Below, piece by piece: positions 1 through 12,300 of a stretch of 64,000 nt of DNA. The notes beneath the pieces are model-generated. The model was not told the DNA's origin. It did no database searches and saw nothing but the letters and a program-made list of their open reading frames with translations. The first letter of the stretch is position 1. Every line of letters begins with the position of its first letter. This stretch comes from Peromyscus leucopus (lineage: Eukaryota > Chordata > Mammalia > Rodentia > Cricetidae). The stretch is from assembly GCF_004664715.2 (NCBI RefSeq), contig NC_051074.1, positions 14,121,178 to 14,185,177 on the forward strand, in the 5' to 3' direction. The position numbers were made by a program, and so were the translations under genes.

Positions 1-1140
1 CGTTGATCTATTTCTCGTATTTTGTCACAATGATTGACTAGCACTAGTAGTTAACATCTTTCTGTGTGGTGAGCACATCTAAGATTAACTATCAATAATG
101 TCAAGTTTACAATACAAAATTATTGACAAATTCTACATGGTATACACTAAGTATTCAGAATGTAATCTACGTGGCTAATTGAAACTTTCTACCCATTGAC
201 AAATATCCTTTGTTGTTGTTGTTACCAACTCCTGACTTCTGATTTCTGCAACTGTCGTTCTAACTGCCCCATAGTTGTTTATATTTTGAGATTCCACATA
301 TAGGTCACTTCACACAATACGTGTCTTTATGTGCTTTGCTTGATTCACTTAACATAAAACTGTGCGTATTTATTCTTGGAAAAATGATAGAATTTTGTAA
401 GACTGAAAGCTATTCCTTTTTAATACATTTATATCTATGTTCTTAACCATTTTTTTACTGTTAGTATTATGAATAGTGCTGTAAAGGACATGTGAGTGAG
501 TGCAAATATTTCTTCTAGATACAAAGGTTCAAGTTCCTTTAGCAGTGGAACTGCCAGGTGTTGCTAAAATTACTTCCTAGGGGAATGAAAGCAATGTCTA
601 CCCCTTCTTCTCAAACTAAGGTCCCAATGACTAACAGGGATAATCCCACAAAAGTTCACGCTGGGGACCCAGTGTTTATTGAGCTTTCTTATAGGGCACA
701 GGTGAAGGGTTATTTACAGGTTGTGGGTGCTTCTCCTCCCAACTGGCTGCACCCAGAAAGCCTTCACCCAGAACAGAAGAGAGTTTCCCCATAGTTACAT
801 GGATCTAGTCTCCTTTCCCTCATTTCCCCTGGCTTATATACTCTAGCCCCTCCCCAAGGCCGTGTGCAAGTAAGGTAGAGGTGCACACAACAGGTGGTAG
901 GGAGCAGCTCAATCCTGAGGTGAGAGTCTCACAACCCTCCTCACATGAGAGGGCATAGTCAACTGGCCAGTGGGGATAATTCTTTTGCAAGGGGGCCTAG
1001 CTGAACTTACCAAGATTGTGGTTTCTTGGATCAGAGAATAGTTACTGTCAACTCTGGATCACATTTAGTTTCTATTTTGTTTTTTATAATGGTTACACCA
1101 ACATACTTACTCTCACCCAGTGTATAAGGCTTCTAACCAC
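1..1140. other. Intergenic sequence, no gene recognised
   Basis: AT-rich flank 3' of GIN1. Around 470-560 a stretch resembles the antisense of an old L1 (an AATAGTGCTGTAAAGGACATG-like phrase), but it is too decayed to define. The short open frame at 558-794 has no recognisable product. Confidence 0.5.
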
Positions 1141-1184
1141 TTGTTAACTCTTTCAGTCAGAGTTCTTTAAAGTAACAGAACATA

Positions 1185-1345
1185 AGAATTAATATATATA
1201 ATATATTCATATAAAATTATATAGTATACTTCATATAATTCATATAATATACCTATTATAAATAATTATTAATAAAAATTAATGGTACAATTATATATAA
1301 TGATATATCTAATTATATAATATGTATATATATGATATATGTGGG
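1185..1345. repeat. AT-rich low-complexity tract
   Basis: Nearly pure A/T with imperfect ATATAT and TATAAT patterns. Confidence 0.9.
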
Positions 1346-1795
1346 ATTTATTATACTGACTTACAGGCTGTAGTCAAGCTAATCCAACAATGACTGGCTA
1401 TGAATGGAAAAGTTCAAGAATCCAGTAGTTGCTCAGTCCACAAGGCTGGATGTCTCAGCTTGTCTTCAGTATATGCTGGAATCCTGAAGAAGTAGACTCT
1501 AATGCCAGTGAGGGAATGACTTGCTAGCAAGCCAGAACATGCAGTCAAAGAGAAAAGTTCCTCTTTTCCATGTCCTTATATAGGCTTCCAGCAGAGGGAG
1601 TGGCCCAGATCAGAGATGTGTTTCTCCAGATCAAAAGATCTGGATTAAAGGTGTGTCTTCTTATCTCAAAGACCTGGTTCAGAAGTTGATCTTCCCACTT
1701 CAAATTAAGCAAAAATCCTCACACGTGTGCCTTCCATTTTTGTATTTTAGTTAATTACAGATGTAGTTAAGTTTACAACCAAGAATAGCCACCAT
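1346..1795. mobile_element. Rodent LTR-like (RMER-type) interspersed repeat
   Basis: The sequence (GGCTGTAGTCAAGCTAATCC, later TTAAAGGTGTGTCTTC) reads like a common rodent interspersed repeat that I associate with RMER-type LTRs. Class and boundaries are not certain without a library search. Confidence 0.5.
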
Positions 1796-1812
1796 ACTAC
1801 CTAATCTTTGAA

Positions 1813-2787
1813 AAAAATAGCCATTATATTTCTTTTTTAAACTTTTTTTATTAAGAAATTTTTTATTCATTTTACATACCAACCACAGATCCCCCTTTCT
1901 TCCTTCCTCCTGCCCCCAGCCTTCCCCCTCAGCCGATCCTCCATTCTCTCCTCTAACAAGGTAAGGCCTCGCATGGGGAGTCAGCAGAGCCTGGTACATT
2001 CATTAGAAGTAGGTCCAAACCCCTCCCCCTGCATCAAGAACTCTCTGTTTAGCACTGTATCCCATTTTTTAATTGAAATGTTTGGTATTTTGATGTCTAG
2101 TTTTTTGAATTCTTTATATATTTTGGAGATCAGCCCTCTCTCAGGAGTGGGGTTGATGAAAATCTTTTCCCATTCTGTAGGCTGTTGTTTTATCTTATTT
2201 ACCATGTCCTTTGCCTTACAAAAGAAGCTTTGAAGTTTCAGGAGGTCCCATTTATTAATTGTTGCCCCCAGTCTGTGCTGCTGGTGATATATTTAGGAAG
2301 TGGTCTCCTGTACCAATGCATTCAAGGCTACTTCCTACTTTCTCTTCTATCAGGTTCAATGTAACTAGATTTATGTTGAGGTCTTTGATCCACTTGGGCT
2401 TGAGTTTTGTGCATGGTGATAGATATGGATATATTTGCAATCTTCTATATGTTGACATTCATTTATGCCAGCATCATTTGTTGAAGATGCTTTCTTTTTT
2501 TTTTCCTTGTACAGTTTTGCCTTCTTTGTCAAAAATCAAGTGTTCATAGGTGTGCAGATTAATGTCAGGAGTTTCAATTCAATTCCATTGGTCCACATGT
2601 CATTTTCTATGCCAATACCTGTTTTTATTACTATAGCTCTATAGTAGAGTTTGATGTCAGTGGTGGTAATGCCTCTAGAAGTTGCTTTATTGTGCAGGAT
2701 TGTTTTAGCTTTCCTGGGTTTTTTGTTTGTTTGTTTTTCCATATGAAGTTGAGTATTGTTTTTTCCAGGACTGTGAAGAATTGTGTC
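1813..2787 (-). mobile_element. 5'-truncated rodent L1 (end of ORF2 and 3'UTR)
   Basis: On the minus strand the translated fragments match the C-terminal L1 ORF2 region (YRAIVIKT, SPCTKLKPKWIKDL, EKVGSSLECIGTGDHFL, ERGLISKIYKEFKKL), with frame breaks. The 3'UTR and a poly(A) tail (T-run near 1830) follow. It is an inactive fossil. Confidence 0.9.
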
Positions 2788-3494
2788 TTTTGTCCTGCCC
2801 CTTGGGATTCCTTTAAAAAGCCCTTTAGAAGAGACAGAAGGGGCTGGTGGATAAGGATACAAGACCTCCAGAGCTATCCTGTGTAGCTAGAGTTTTCCTG
2901 CCTTGACCATAGTCAGGACAAATCTTTGTCACCCGCCAGTCCCACAGCCACTCAGACCCAACCAAGTAAACACAGAGACTTATATTGCTTACAAACTGTA
3001 TGGCCATGGCAGGCTTCTTGCTAACTGTTCTTATAGCTTAAATTAGTCCATTTCTATAAATCTATACCTTGCCACGCGGCTCGTGGCTTACTGGTACTTT
3101 ACATCTTCCTTGTCCTGGCGGCAGCTCCAGGCAGTGACTCCTTCTGCCTTTCTTTTCTTTTATTTCTCCTCTCTGTTAGTCCCGCCTATACTTCCTGCCT
3201 AGCCACGGGCCAATCAGTGTTTTATTTATTGACCAATCAGAGCAACTTGACATACAGACCATCCCCCAGCACAGCCAAGTGCAGACCATCTCAGACACCT
3301 GCACTCAGGCCCGTGGTCCTAATCATCCCCTATGCGGACCTGCTGGGTAAAGCCATGAGGAACCCGAGAATGGGCTCCCATAGGACATACAAAACATCCC
3401 ACAGCAATCCTGTGTCTATTCTTCTATCTAAATATTTCTTACTTCTTCCTCCTCAAGAGTATCCTGGGGTAAAAGTGGGAGTGAGTCTCCCACA
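2788..3494 (+). mobile_element. ERV2-type LTR (5' part lost), interrupted by another element
   Basis: Reads on the plus strand with a TATA-like TTTAAAAAG near 2810 and ends TCTCCCACA at 3494, two bases before a lysine-type primer-binding site. The same LTR family recurs at 29916-30222 and 25146-25499. The body is split by an insert at 2885-3406. Confidence 0.75.
2885..3406 (+). mobile_element. Rodent repeat inserted in the LTR, itself carrying an inverted LTR piece
   Basis: Flanked by 9-base direct repeats ATCCTGTGT (2876-2884 and 3407-3415). The body (GTAAACACAGAGACTTATAT ... ACCAATCAGAGCAAC ... CATCCCACAGCA) has a relative at about 26270-26640. Bases 3267-3382 are the reverse complement of the first part of the LTR seen at 29916. 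Confidence 0.7.
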
Positions 3495-3496
3495 GA

Positions 3497-3514
3497 TGGT
3501 GCCTGAACAGGGAC
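3497..3514 (+). other. Retroviral primer-binding site (tRNA-Lys type)
   Basis: TGGTGCCTGAACAGGGAC follows the LTR end by two bases. It differs by two transitions from the canonical lysine PBS, supporting an ERV class II (betaretrovirus-like) origin. Confidence 0.8.
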
Positions 3515-5190
3515 CAGGGACTTTGCATAAGGGGGGGAGAGGGCCCCAGAGGAAGTTTGGGCATGCCTGGTTATGCTGAAAAATTATGGTGGGGGTATTC
3601 TATTTTGGGCAGTGAAAGTTAGGTGGTGGAATGCTGAATTGAAAAGTGAAGCTGCAGCTGGGTTGTTCAGCTCACCAGGTTTCCCTCACCATCACTACCC
3701 AGGCAAGCTCTCCCGTGCTTCCTCGGCTAGCTCACCCAATGCAGCCTGCAGCGAGGAGCAGGGCCAGTTCTCCTGCTCCCAGGCCCTCCGATCCAGGTCC
3801 CTCTTCTTCATATGACCAGGGCTCTACTGTTTTGCCCAAAGTGCTGGGCCCTCTCTCCTGATTGCTGTAGGGGGCATATGAGGGGGAACAGGTTCAGCTC
3901 TCCTACACTCATGCCCTCAGGGTTGGCTCACCTGTACCTTGACAACAGAGTCTGGACATCACCATGGCTCCTGGTGGCAGTATCAGCCACCCAGATCAGC
4001 ATGGCCCTGGGCATGACACAGTCATTGGTCACCAACATGGTCAGCCATCTACATGGCCTTTGGGAACATCAGGACCCCATTAGGAACCCCAGATATCAAG
4101 TCAGATGCTGGCTGCTGTAGGGCCATGGACCCAGACATGGCTCTTTGTGGCAGCCCTGGTCAGGATAATACCATAGTCCCAAGTGACAGCACAGGACACT
4201 CTGATCAGGATGTCCCTGGTGGTGGCATGGCTTTCAAATGCCCTTATGGCCACAGATTGTGGCCCAGACCTTGGGCATCTATGTGGCCTTTGGTGGCAAC
4301 ATGGGCCACAGACATCAATACAGACCTTGGCTGTGGTAGAACCATGGAACCAGACATGCTCCTAGATAGCATCCTTGGCCTAGATGTCATCATGGTCCCA
4401 GGTGGCAGCGCAGGACACCCAGACCAGCATGGCCCCCCAAAAAGCATGGTCCTCAGACACCAACATAGCCCCAGGTGGCAGACCAGACACCCAGCATCAC
4501 CATGATCTTCAATGATCTCAGGAGCCACAGACATCAACATAGACCCTGGCTGTGGCAGGGCCATGGACCCAGATATAGGTCTCAGCTGCAGCCCCTAGTC
4601 TGGATGAAACCATGGCCTCAGCTGACAGCCCTGGCCACCCAAATTGGTCTGCTCCCACCCCTGGCAGCACAGTCCTCAGACACCAACATGGCCTCGAGTG
4701 GTGGTCTAGACCACTGGCCCTTGCACGGCCCCCAAGAGCCACGGACACCAATACAGGCCCCTTCAGCTGCTCCAGGGCCCTGGATCAAGACTTGGCCCTT
4801 GGTCATAGCCAAGGCCAGACATCTCCCTGAACTTGGGTGGTCATTCATGTCTGCCCTTTCCTCACTAACCTCAACTCTCCCTCTCTTCCACCTCCCCACC
4901 CTGTACTCTCTCATCACACAATGGTACCCAACTGCCCAGAGCCAGGGCTCTTGATTAGGTCACAGGGGGCTCTTGGTTGAGTACTGCCTGTGGCAGGGAG
5001 CTGCACCTTTCCTCTCTCTGGTGCCCGGGCCTAGAGATGTCGGGCAGTACTTGGTATGATGGTACCTGATTGATTGAGACTCCGGCAGACCCCAAATCTG
5101 GTGGGGAGGAGCGGTGGTGGCCATCTGTGTCCACCGCTGATTCAGGCTCAGGTCAGGCCAGCAGTTCCTGGTTGATGTGTCCTGGTTTTC
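3515..5190 (+). mobile_element. Degenerate internal region of an ERV2-like provirus
   Basis: It follows the PBS with no long viral frame. I recognise no gag, pol or env. The phrases resemble non-coding internal regions of rodent mysTR/MYSERV-type elements, which is a judgement from memory of the style of the sequence. No 3' LTR is seen; the end is approximate. Confidence 0.6.
3955..4830 (+). repeat. Four diverged ~217-bp tandem units inside the ERV remnant
   Basis: The anchor phrase GGCTGTGGtAGgGCCATGGA-like recurs at 4110, 4329, 4548 and about 4763 (spacings 219, 219, 215). Each unit also carries ATCACCATGG..CCAGGTGGCAG and CAGCATGGCC phrases. Copies are too different for a satellite and look old. 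Confidence 0.75.
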
Positions 5191-5355
5191 TTCTGGTAGT
5201 TTTTGGTGTTACATTTAAGTCTTTAATTTACGCTGACTTTAAATTACTTTTTATTATATAGTAGTCTTATATGTAGATACTTTCCCCAAGATAATTTGCT
5301 GAAGACTACTCTCAGCCATTTTGTATTCTTGGGAACTATCAACGATCACTTAACT
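5190..5355 (-). mobile_element. Old L1 fragment (ORF2 region)
   Basis: The plus-strand text (ACATTTAAGTCTTTAATTTA ... TTTGCTGAAGACTACTCTC) is the antisense of the L1 ORF2 3' region. A possible continuation is at 6595-6710 beyond the inserted elements. Confidence 0.55.
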
Positions 5356-5356
5356 G

Positions 5357-5560
5357 GGAAGGCGGGATGGCTCAGTGGGTGGAATACTTGTTATGCAAGT
5401 CTGATGATGTGAGTTCAATATCCAGAACTCAGATAAGGTGGATGGACAGAAACAACTTCACAAAGTTGTCCTCCGACATACTCTCCCTCTCCCCCCTCTT
5501 TCTCTCTTCCCATCATAACTCATGCATAAATACAAAAATAAAACTCTAAAACTGAACGAC
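5357..5560 (+). mobile_element. B2/B3-family SINE
   Basis: tRNA-like A box (GGGATGGCTCAGTGGGTGGA) and B box (GAGTTCAATATCC), then AAGTTGTCCTCCGACAT and an AAATAAAA tail. Confidence 0.85.
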
Positions 5561-5589
5561 AAATGCATAGATATTTGTTTCAGAGTTTC

Positions 5590-6592
5590 TTTTACTCTGA
5601 TGAAACACCACGACTATAAGCAACTTGGGAAGGAAAGTGTTTATTTGCCTTCTCTACCACAGTTCATCACCAAAGGAAGTCAGGACATAAACCCAAACTG
5701 GGTAGGTACCCAGAGGCAGGAGCTGACGCCGGGGTCAGGGAGGATTGTTGTTTGCAGGCCTCCTTTCCTAAAGCACCCAAGACAACCAGCCCAGGGGTGG
5801 CACCACCCATGGTGAGCTATGCACTCCTATATCAAATATCAATCAAGAAAATTCAGCACATGTCTGGAGAATTTCACTGAGCTCTGCAAAAAGACAGATG
5901 TTGCAAGGCTACTCTAACTCCCTTGCTGATGCAACCCTCCTCCACCAACACTGATGTAATTGTGGGTTTATCTTTAAAAACACTGTGCCCCTGAGCTCTG
6001 GCACCAAAAGAGATTTTGAAGGCATTATCTTACTCTTGGTCTGGCCATTATTAAAGGTCTCATACTCTTAATTGGCTTAATTAGCATGATTGCCGGTAAT
6101 TGTCCCCCATGGATTGTTTTACTCTGAATTGAAAACATTCCCACAAGGAAAGAGTGAGAGGCTTATGAGACTTGGGAACTGAATGAACTTCACACGGATG
6201 AGAAGAATGAAACTTAGAGCATTCACGGGGATCCCTTCCCAAGGATACAGAAACAGTTAAACAACTGCCAGGAGAGGAGACTAATCAGCCTAGCTACCAA
6301 GAAGAGATTCTTCAACCTGTCTAGTTGCCTAGAGGTCATGTAGAGACCTCTGAAGTTTTTACGCTGTCACCCATGTTAGGGTAGGCTTTGGTGATGGAGC
6401 TGTTTTGAGTCATCTCTGCTCCTGTAAGTAACCCCAATAAAAACTCATTGGCTCACTGGGGGGTGGCGGGTGTGTGTGTGTGAATTCACCACAGCCTCAC
6501 AGGCCAGTCTGATGGGAGCTTTTTCTCAGTTGAGGTTCCCTCCTCTAAAATGCCTCTGACTTGTATCAAGTTGACATAAAACCGGCAGAGTA
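5590..6592 (+). mobile_element. Rodent interspersed repeat split by an LTR-like insertion
   Basis: The flanking parts (5590-5857, AAACACCACGACTATAAGCA; 6489-6592, ending GTATCAAGTTGACATAAA) are two halves of a common rodent repeat also present at 57677-58080. Between them, about 5858-6488 starts TG and ends CA and contains CCCCAATAAAAACTCATTGG, typical of rodent LTR 3' ends. The class of the outer repeat is uncertain to me. Confidence 0.55.
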
Positions 6593-6849
6593 TAGTTATA
6601 GGTCACTGTTTCATTGGTTTATATACCATAGGCCTCTTGCTATACCAGTGCCATGCTGCTTACCATATCGATGCAGTACAGTTTGCTAAGTTGCTTTTTT
6701 TTTTTTTTTTTGTGATTTAAAAATCGTCTTTGGTTTTTGAGAACTTGATTATGTCAGGGTAAAGGCATTTTTACATTTAATATAGGTATCGTTCATAAAT
6801 CTGCATACTGAGTTTTCACTTTTGATATGGTAAGGTTCTGACATTACTT

Positions 6850-8380
6850 CTCAAGCAATTCCTCATCTTTCTGGAGAGGAAAACCAATATCCAGACGCAA
6901 GGGCCCTGACTATATTAAATGTAAAGATCTTCAGCAAGGAGAAGAGTGTAATAGTTGCTCTGTTGTTGTTGCCTCTTAGGAGCAGACAATTCCTTAGGCC
7001 TTTTCTTTCCACAAATTGTAAGTTTAACTGGGTTGGGGTTTGCCCTCAGGGTACTCCTCCCTTTATCCCAGTGCAGATTAGCCTCCCTGACAACTAGGGA
7101 TAGTACCACACATAGTGAGAGCATATTCCCGTTTCAAACAATACAATCAAGACAGTCTTTTTCCATGTATGGGTTTCAGGTTTCTTTTTAGTTGTCTATG
7201 CTCACCTGTAGAATATCTGAACTTCTTTCAGACAATTATTTGGAATTCTTCTCCAGGCACATTTTAGGTATAGGCTTCTTGAGGGTCAGGAATTGGTGAT
7301 TATTCTGAAACCTTGGTTGAATAATGTCTTTCTGCTTTGTCAGGATTTTCAGAGTCTTAATGTTGGTGTCTACACACCTGAAAAAGCAGCTACCTCTTCA
7401 AATATTTACAGACCCTTTCATCAGGGAAAGCCCTTTACTGGTCTGACCAGAGTCTGTGGGTGGTTAATCTGATAATAACCTCAGAAGGTTGTTCACAGGG
7501 GTCTGTTCCATGGGGTCATCCTGGTGCCATTATCAAGTGAGGAGAATATGAACAGTAGGCAAAGACAGTATGCCTGAAACACCCTTGTAGATGGTAAGGT
7601 TCAGTGAATTTTTACATATTCACACTGTAAAACTTATCATTAATTTCAAAACAAAAGAAATTCTGTGCCCACAGCAGTACATGGCATTGAACCACTGTGG
7701 TGATGTGCACAATGTCTTGGTCAACACCCTTTGGTCTAGTGCGCAGTTCAACGTGTTACCTTCCCTTTGGCATGATGTATAGTGCCATTTCCGGAACTAA
7801 GCTTCATCACTCTACATTTGTGAGGGTGAAACTTCAAGCAGTCACTGATGACCAAGAAGGACACGTGGGTGGCCAAGAAAGAAGCTTTATTATTTTAAGC
7901 CGCTAAGATTTGGGGATAATTTGCACAAAGAACAATGTAGCCTGATATGACTCAAACACACATAACAGAAATCTGATGAGAAATTACTTAGGCAAGAAAG
8001 ACTTTATTTTTAGCTGTTCAGAATCTGCGACTCAGAAATGAATCTGATTGCTAACTGGCCTCCTTAAATAGAACAAGTAAAATAGGCCAATTTCAAGTCA
8101 GATGATCTCTAAAAGAAACAGAAGAAAGTGACTTCATTGAGAAGAGAAATGACAGGATCACTTTATCTACCATCTAGGCACTGCAGCAGGATCCCTTCAT
8201 GAACTCAGCCCTGCTGAGGAGAGAGATAAGGCTACAACAACCACACCTTTTTTTTTTTTCTTTCTTTTTTTTATTTCAACAGTTTCTTTCTAGAATTCTA
8301 TCTGCAATTTCTTTGGTCTGTATTATGAGACCAGAGACTTAATTCTTTCCCTGACAGTCACTTGCCTTTTAGCTACAGTA
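6850..8380. other. Intergenic sequence, nothing recognised
   Basis: No exon, ncRNA or confident repeat is seen. A T-rich tract lies at 8249-8272. Short open frames (for example 6955-7191) show no recognisable protein. Confidence 0.5.
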
Positions 8381-8384
8381 TATC

Positions 8385-8530
8385 CTGCTGATGCAGCAGG
8401 TCCATGTTTGGTTCCCAGTACTCATATTGGTTGCCTCACAACCATCTGAATCTTCAGCTTCAGAGTATCCGGCACCTTCTTCTAGACTTTATAGGCACTG
8501 TACTTGCATGCACAAAGCCATAGACAGAAA

Positions 8531-8583
<53 letters not shown>

Positions 8584-8590
8584 AAATACA
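8385..8590 (+). mobile_element. B2-type SINE with (CA)n tail
   Basis: Contains GGTTCCCAGTACTCATATTG and CACAACCATCTGAAT, the B2 body, and ends in a CA run of about 23 units (about 8534-8581). Confidence 0.75.
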
Positions 8591-8660
8591 TAAATGCAAA
8601 TTTAAAAAGTTCCAATATCACAGAAAAAAATGTTTCATTTCATTCATGTTATTGTTCACT

Positions 8661-9043
8661 AAATATTTATTAACTAAACCATAGGTAGTTTAAATTTATT
8701 TCAAAAGGGAGATATTCCTGAAAAATATTAGGCAGAAAATGCAGTACCAATACTAGAAAAAGTTTGAGAATATTCTACTAGAATTTATTTCCAAAGAAGC
8801 AAATGGATTTTGTCTGTTCTCTGAGACATTCCTGAATTCTATGCATGGTATACTTCTGTTACATATATTTATACGTATTTTCAAATGTGCCACAACTTTA
8901 CATAGGATTAAAATAAGCCTTTAGAATTTAGTTAATAATATTGTACTAAGATATTTCTTCTATACAACATATTTTAATAAAGTGCTTACAATCTAGGAAT
9001 ATATACATTCTAAGTAAGCATTTTAAATTAATTTTGGTATTTA
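8661..9043 (-). other. GIN1: GIN1 3'UTR with candidate poly(A) signals
   Basis: AT-rich sequence follows the GIN1 stop. Minus-strand AATAAA hexamers occur at 8784-8789, 8695-8700 and 8666-8671; the first would give a UTR of about 0.26 kb. Which is used cannot be told from sequence. Confidence 0.45.
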
Positions 9044-9318
9044 CTAACTTAAGTACTCAAGAACTTGATTTGAAGAATCCAATAGACTGAAAGTCTGTTT
9101 CTCAAGAGAATTTGGATCTTCTACCAATGCAGAGATTTTGGAATTTCTATATTCCAAGAGTTCATGATCCTTGCTTGATGCCAATAATTCATTATCGGTT
9201 ACACCAATAGTTGCATCTTCTACCAGAATATTTGCCTGGTATGCTCCAACTGAGATTTCAGGTAATCCAATGTAGTCGTGATCTGCTACTATCGAACCTT
9301 GCAAGAGATAAAGACTGT
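9044..9318 (-). CDS. GIN1: GIN1 last coding exon (residues 428-518 and stop)
   Basis: Acceptor CTCTCTTTCAG, then ACAGTCTTTATCTC. It encodes a C-terminal tail with no integrase motif, ending EYLS and TAG at 9046-9044. The exon is 7.5 kb from the previous one. Confidence 0.95.
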
Positions 9319-12300
9319 CTGAAAGAGAGAGATCAATGTTTGAAGGCAAACGTCATTTTAAAGTTAAATATTAAGTGACGGATGAAGCTCAAAGCAATAC
9401 ACATTAGTTCATGAATATTAACTTCTGAAAAGCTCTCTTATCAAGCTGGCAATGGTAACACACATCTTTAATCCTGGCACCTGGGAGGCAGAGGTGGGCA
9501 GATCTCTCAGTTTGGGCTACACAGAGAAACCCTGCCTCAAAAAACAACCAAACCAGAACCAAACCAAAGAAACCAACCCCTGCCCCCAAACCAAACCTCT
9601 TATCCTCTTAAAACATTCATAAAAGTGAACAAAATTATATGTACACACACACACACAATTCACATATAAAGAATGTAGGACCATCAAAGATGTTGAAACA
9701 AAGCTTCCAACTTCCTTGAGTGGTCCTTGGTGTACAAGGAGCAGGAGTGATATAAGTTGAAACAAAATTACAGAACTATAATTTTGAAACTGATGATATC
9801 CTTAATATGCATCTACAAAGCATTTCTGTGTGAATTAATGAGGGTATTTTAGCCAACTGAATTGCAAAACTCTTACATTTCTAATTTCAGATGCCTTCCA
9901 ATTTGTACAGAATTCACAGTAGTACAAGTATATCAATGAGTTATAATATAAAGCCATAAACTAGAATAAGATAAAGTAGCCAAAATCTGACTCATGTGAC
10001 AGGAATGTGTAGTAAGGCGAGCTCCAATGAAGCAGCTAAACTTATTTCAGTTGAATCTGATAGCAAAAGCCTTAGGAATGTTCAAGATCTACCTGATCTA
10101 CACTCAACAGGAAACCTTTCCTTGTCAGTATTTTGTTATATCTTTAGCAAACTTATCATAAACTCCTTGGAAACAGGTCTAAAATAAGTTGTTAAACTAA
10201 GAGCAAAACAGCAGTCTCTTTCACTATAACGAATACAATAGACAAAAAAATTTCTCCAGGTCTGATTCTCTAATTCATCACAAAAAGGAACTCATCTGCC
10301 ATAGCTGATTAACGTCATCCCCGCATTCTCTTTCTGGATCTTCTCCCAAACATTAACAGAGTCTCTTAAAGATTATAATAGTTTATAGAACCCTTTAATC
10401 TAAGTGCAAGAAAATAAGACTAATTGCCTATTTAGATCAGAGGTCAGTGGGGATCACCCCAGAGTTGGTAGCATGTTTGGGAAAATGAACTCTCTCCAGA
10501 AGTTCATACATTTAAAAACTTAAAATTTATAAACTTTAGGAGCTCTTAGAATCCACACTATAAACAGGTGGCATAAAGAACTTGTGTGGGAGTCTCTGTA
10601 AACACTATGACCAGCAGACAAATGATCCACGAAAGGAAATCTGGTACAGCATGACTTAGCCTGGCTGGTTCAAACTTGCAGAGTCTGACACCAGGCAGCT
10701 TATTTTAGGCATATTTAAGCACAGCTCATTTTTGGAAAGTAGTTTCCTGATAATTAACTCAATCTCATGTATACAACAAAGCCTAAGACATGTTTAGATT
10801 GAAACTCTTTACAAAATAGATATGGTTTCTTACATAAAGATGGGTACTGTTGACTCAGAAACAATCCTCAAGATAATCCTCAAGAGTCTAAGGAGAATGA
10901 CAGGAAAACAAAATAGCCTGTAGGAGTCAGGACTGGCCTGACTCTAAGATAAACACAGACGTTACCTAGGCTGTTGTAAAGCACAAGTGACATCTCTCAT
11001 AAAAAAAGGGACATCTCTCAGAAAGACGAGTTTTATTGACTGAGAGGCAATGCTCAAGATGTAGGGGGAAAAGTCTGGGATAAACAAATATAATAGTCTG
11101 GTGGATTTGGGCGAGGCCTGGTCCTGTAGATAGCAAACCATCACCAGGTAATAAACTACATCCATTTCCTACATTCCAGGTGGAAACAGGTAAACACTTC
11201 CTTCCTTTGAAGAGACAAGCCTGAGTGCTTAACTTTCCTGTCTTCCTTGGTGCTTATCTATGTGCACAAGGACCCCATACCCTCTACAGGCTTGGGTTTA
11301 CACAGCCATTTAGTTCATTATTATGCAAATTATGCCTGGGCATTAAGTGTTGAGAGGTTTTCCAAGTTACACTTTACAAATTCTTATGAAAGAGTATGTG
11401 GTGATCAGACTGAAATTAATTCAGGAGATGAATTATTTATGGGGGAATAAAAGTACACAGAATTGCAAGGGGCAAGAAAATGATGGGCTGTATGCTATTG
11501 TGGGAGAACTGCTGTACAAAAGGAATGAATTTGAAAGACAGGCTACAAATCATCCAATTAATGATTGAGAATTGTTTTGACTAAAAGCACCAAGAAGATG
11601 GAAAAGGGTCAATAAATTTGAAAGACAGTACTATTAGAAATTTAACATTGCAGCTTGCTTATTAGCTTATGCTTAATACAAAAGGCCAGATAGTTCATGA
11701 GCACAATTAAAAGGTTGGGTATGTTAAAAAGTGTTGTTGAATTTAAAATATTCATGAAGAATTCTACAAGATCAATGCCTGTATGTTAGATGACATCATC
11801 ATTGACTGCAGACACCACAGCACCTAGGGTATGCTGGATGAGGTGATTGCTGATGGCAGACATCATAGCACTAGGGGATGTTAGATGGGGTCATCACTGA
11901 CAGCAGACACCACAGCACCTAGGGAATTTCCAAGACATTTTTCAGGAATGATTGATAAAGGAGGTTTTCTGAAATTTTTTTCATATAGATGAGTAGGTTA
12001 GTTTATTGTAACCCAAGACCAACAGTCAACCCCTAGGTTGGCTTATTTTAGAAAAATATGCTTAGGAAATACATATCAGTGAGGGCAATGAATCTAGATG
12101 CAAGAGGCAAAACTCTCAGAAGCTGATTTTTCGGATCTGTGCTCAGGGACTTTATGTTTAGGTTTGTTTCAGTTAACTGGACTTAGAAAAAAATAAATCT
12201 TACCAACATCACTTATTATTAAGAGAGAACATGTTAGCCGGGCGTTGGTGGCGCACGCCTTTAATCCCAGCACTCGGGAGGCAGAGCCAGGCGGATCTCT

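Noticed and set aside
1981..2862. L1 ORF2 peptides on the minus strand
   Set aside because: Real L1 homology, but frameshifted and truncated; reported as a mobile-element fossil rather than a gene.
4053..4505. 150-codon frame in the ERV remnant
   Set aside because: Falls in the 217-bp repeat units and has the low-complexity composition of the repeat; not a recognisable gag, pol or env product.
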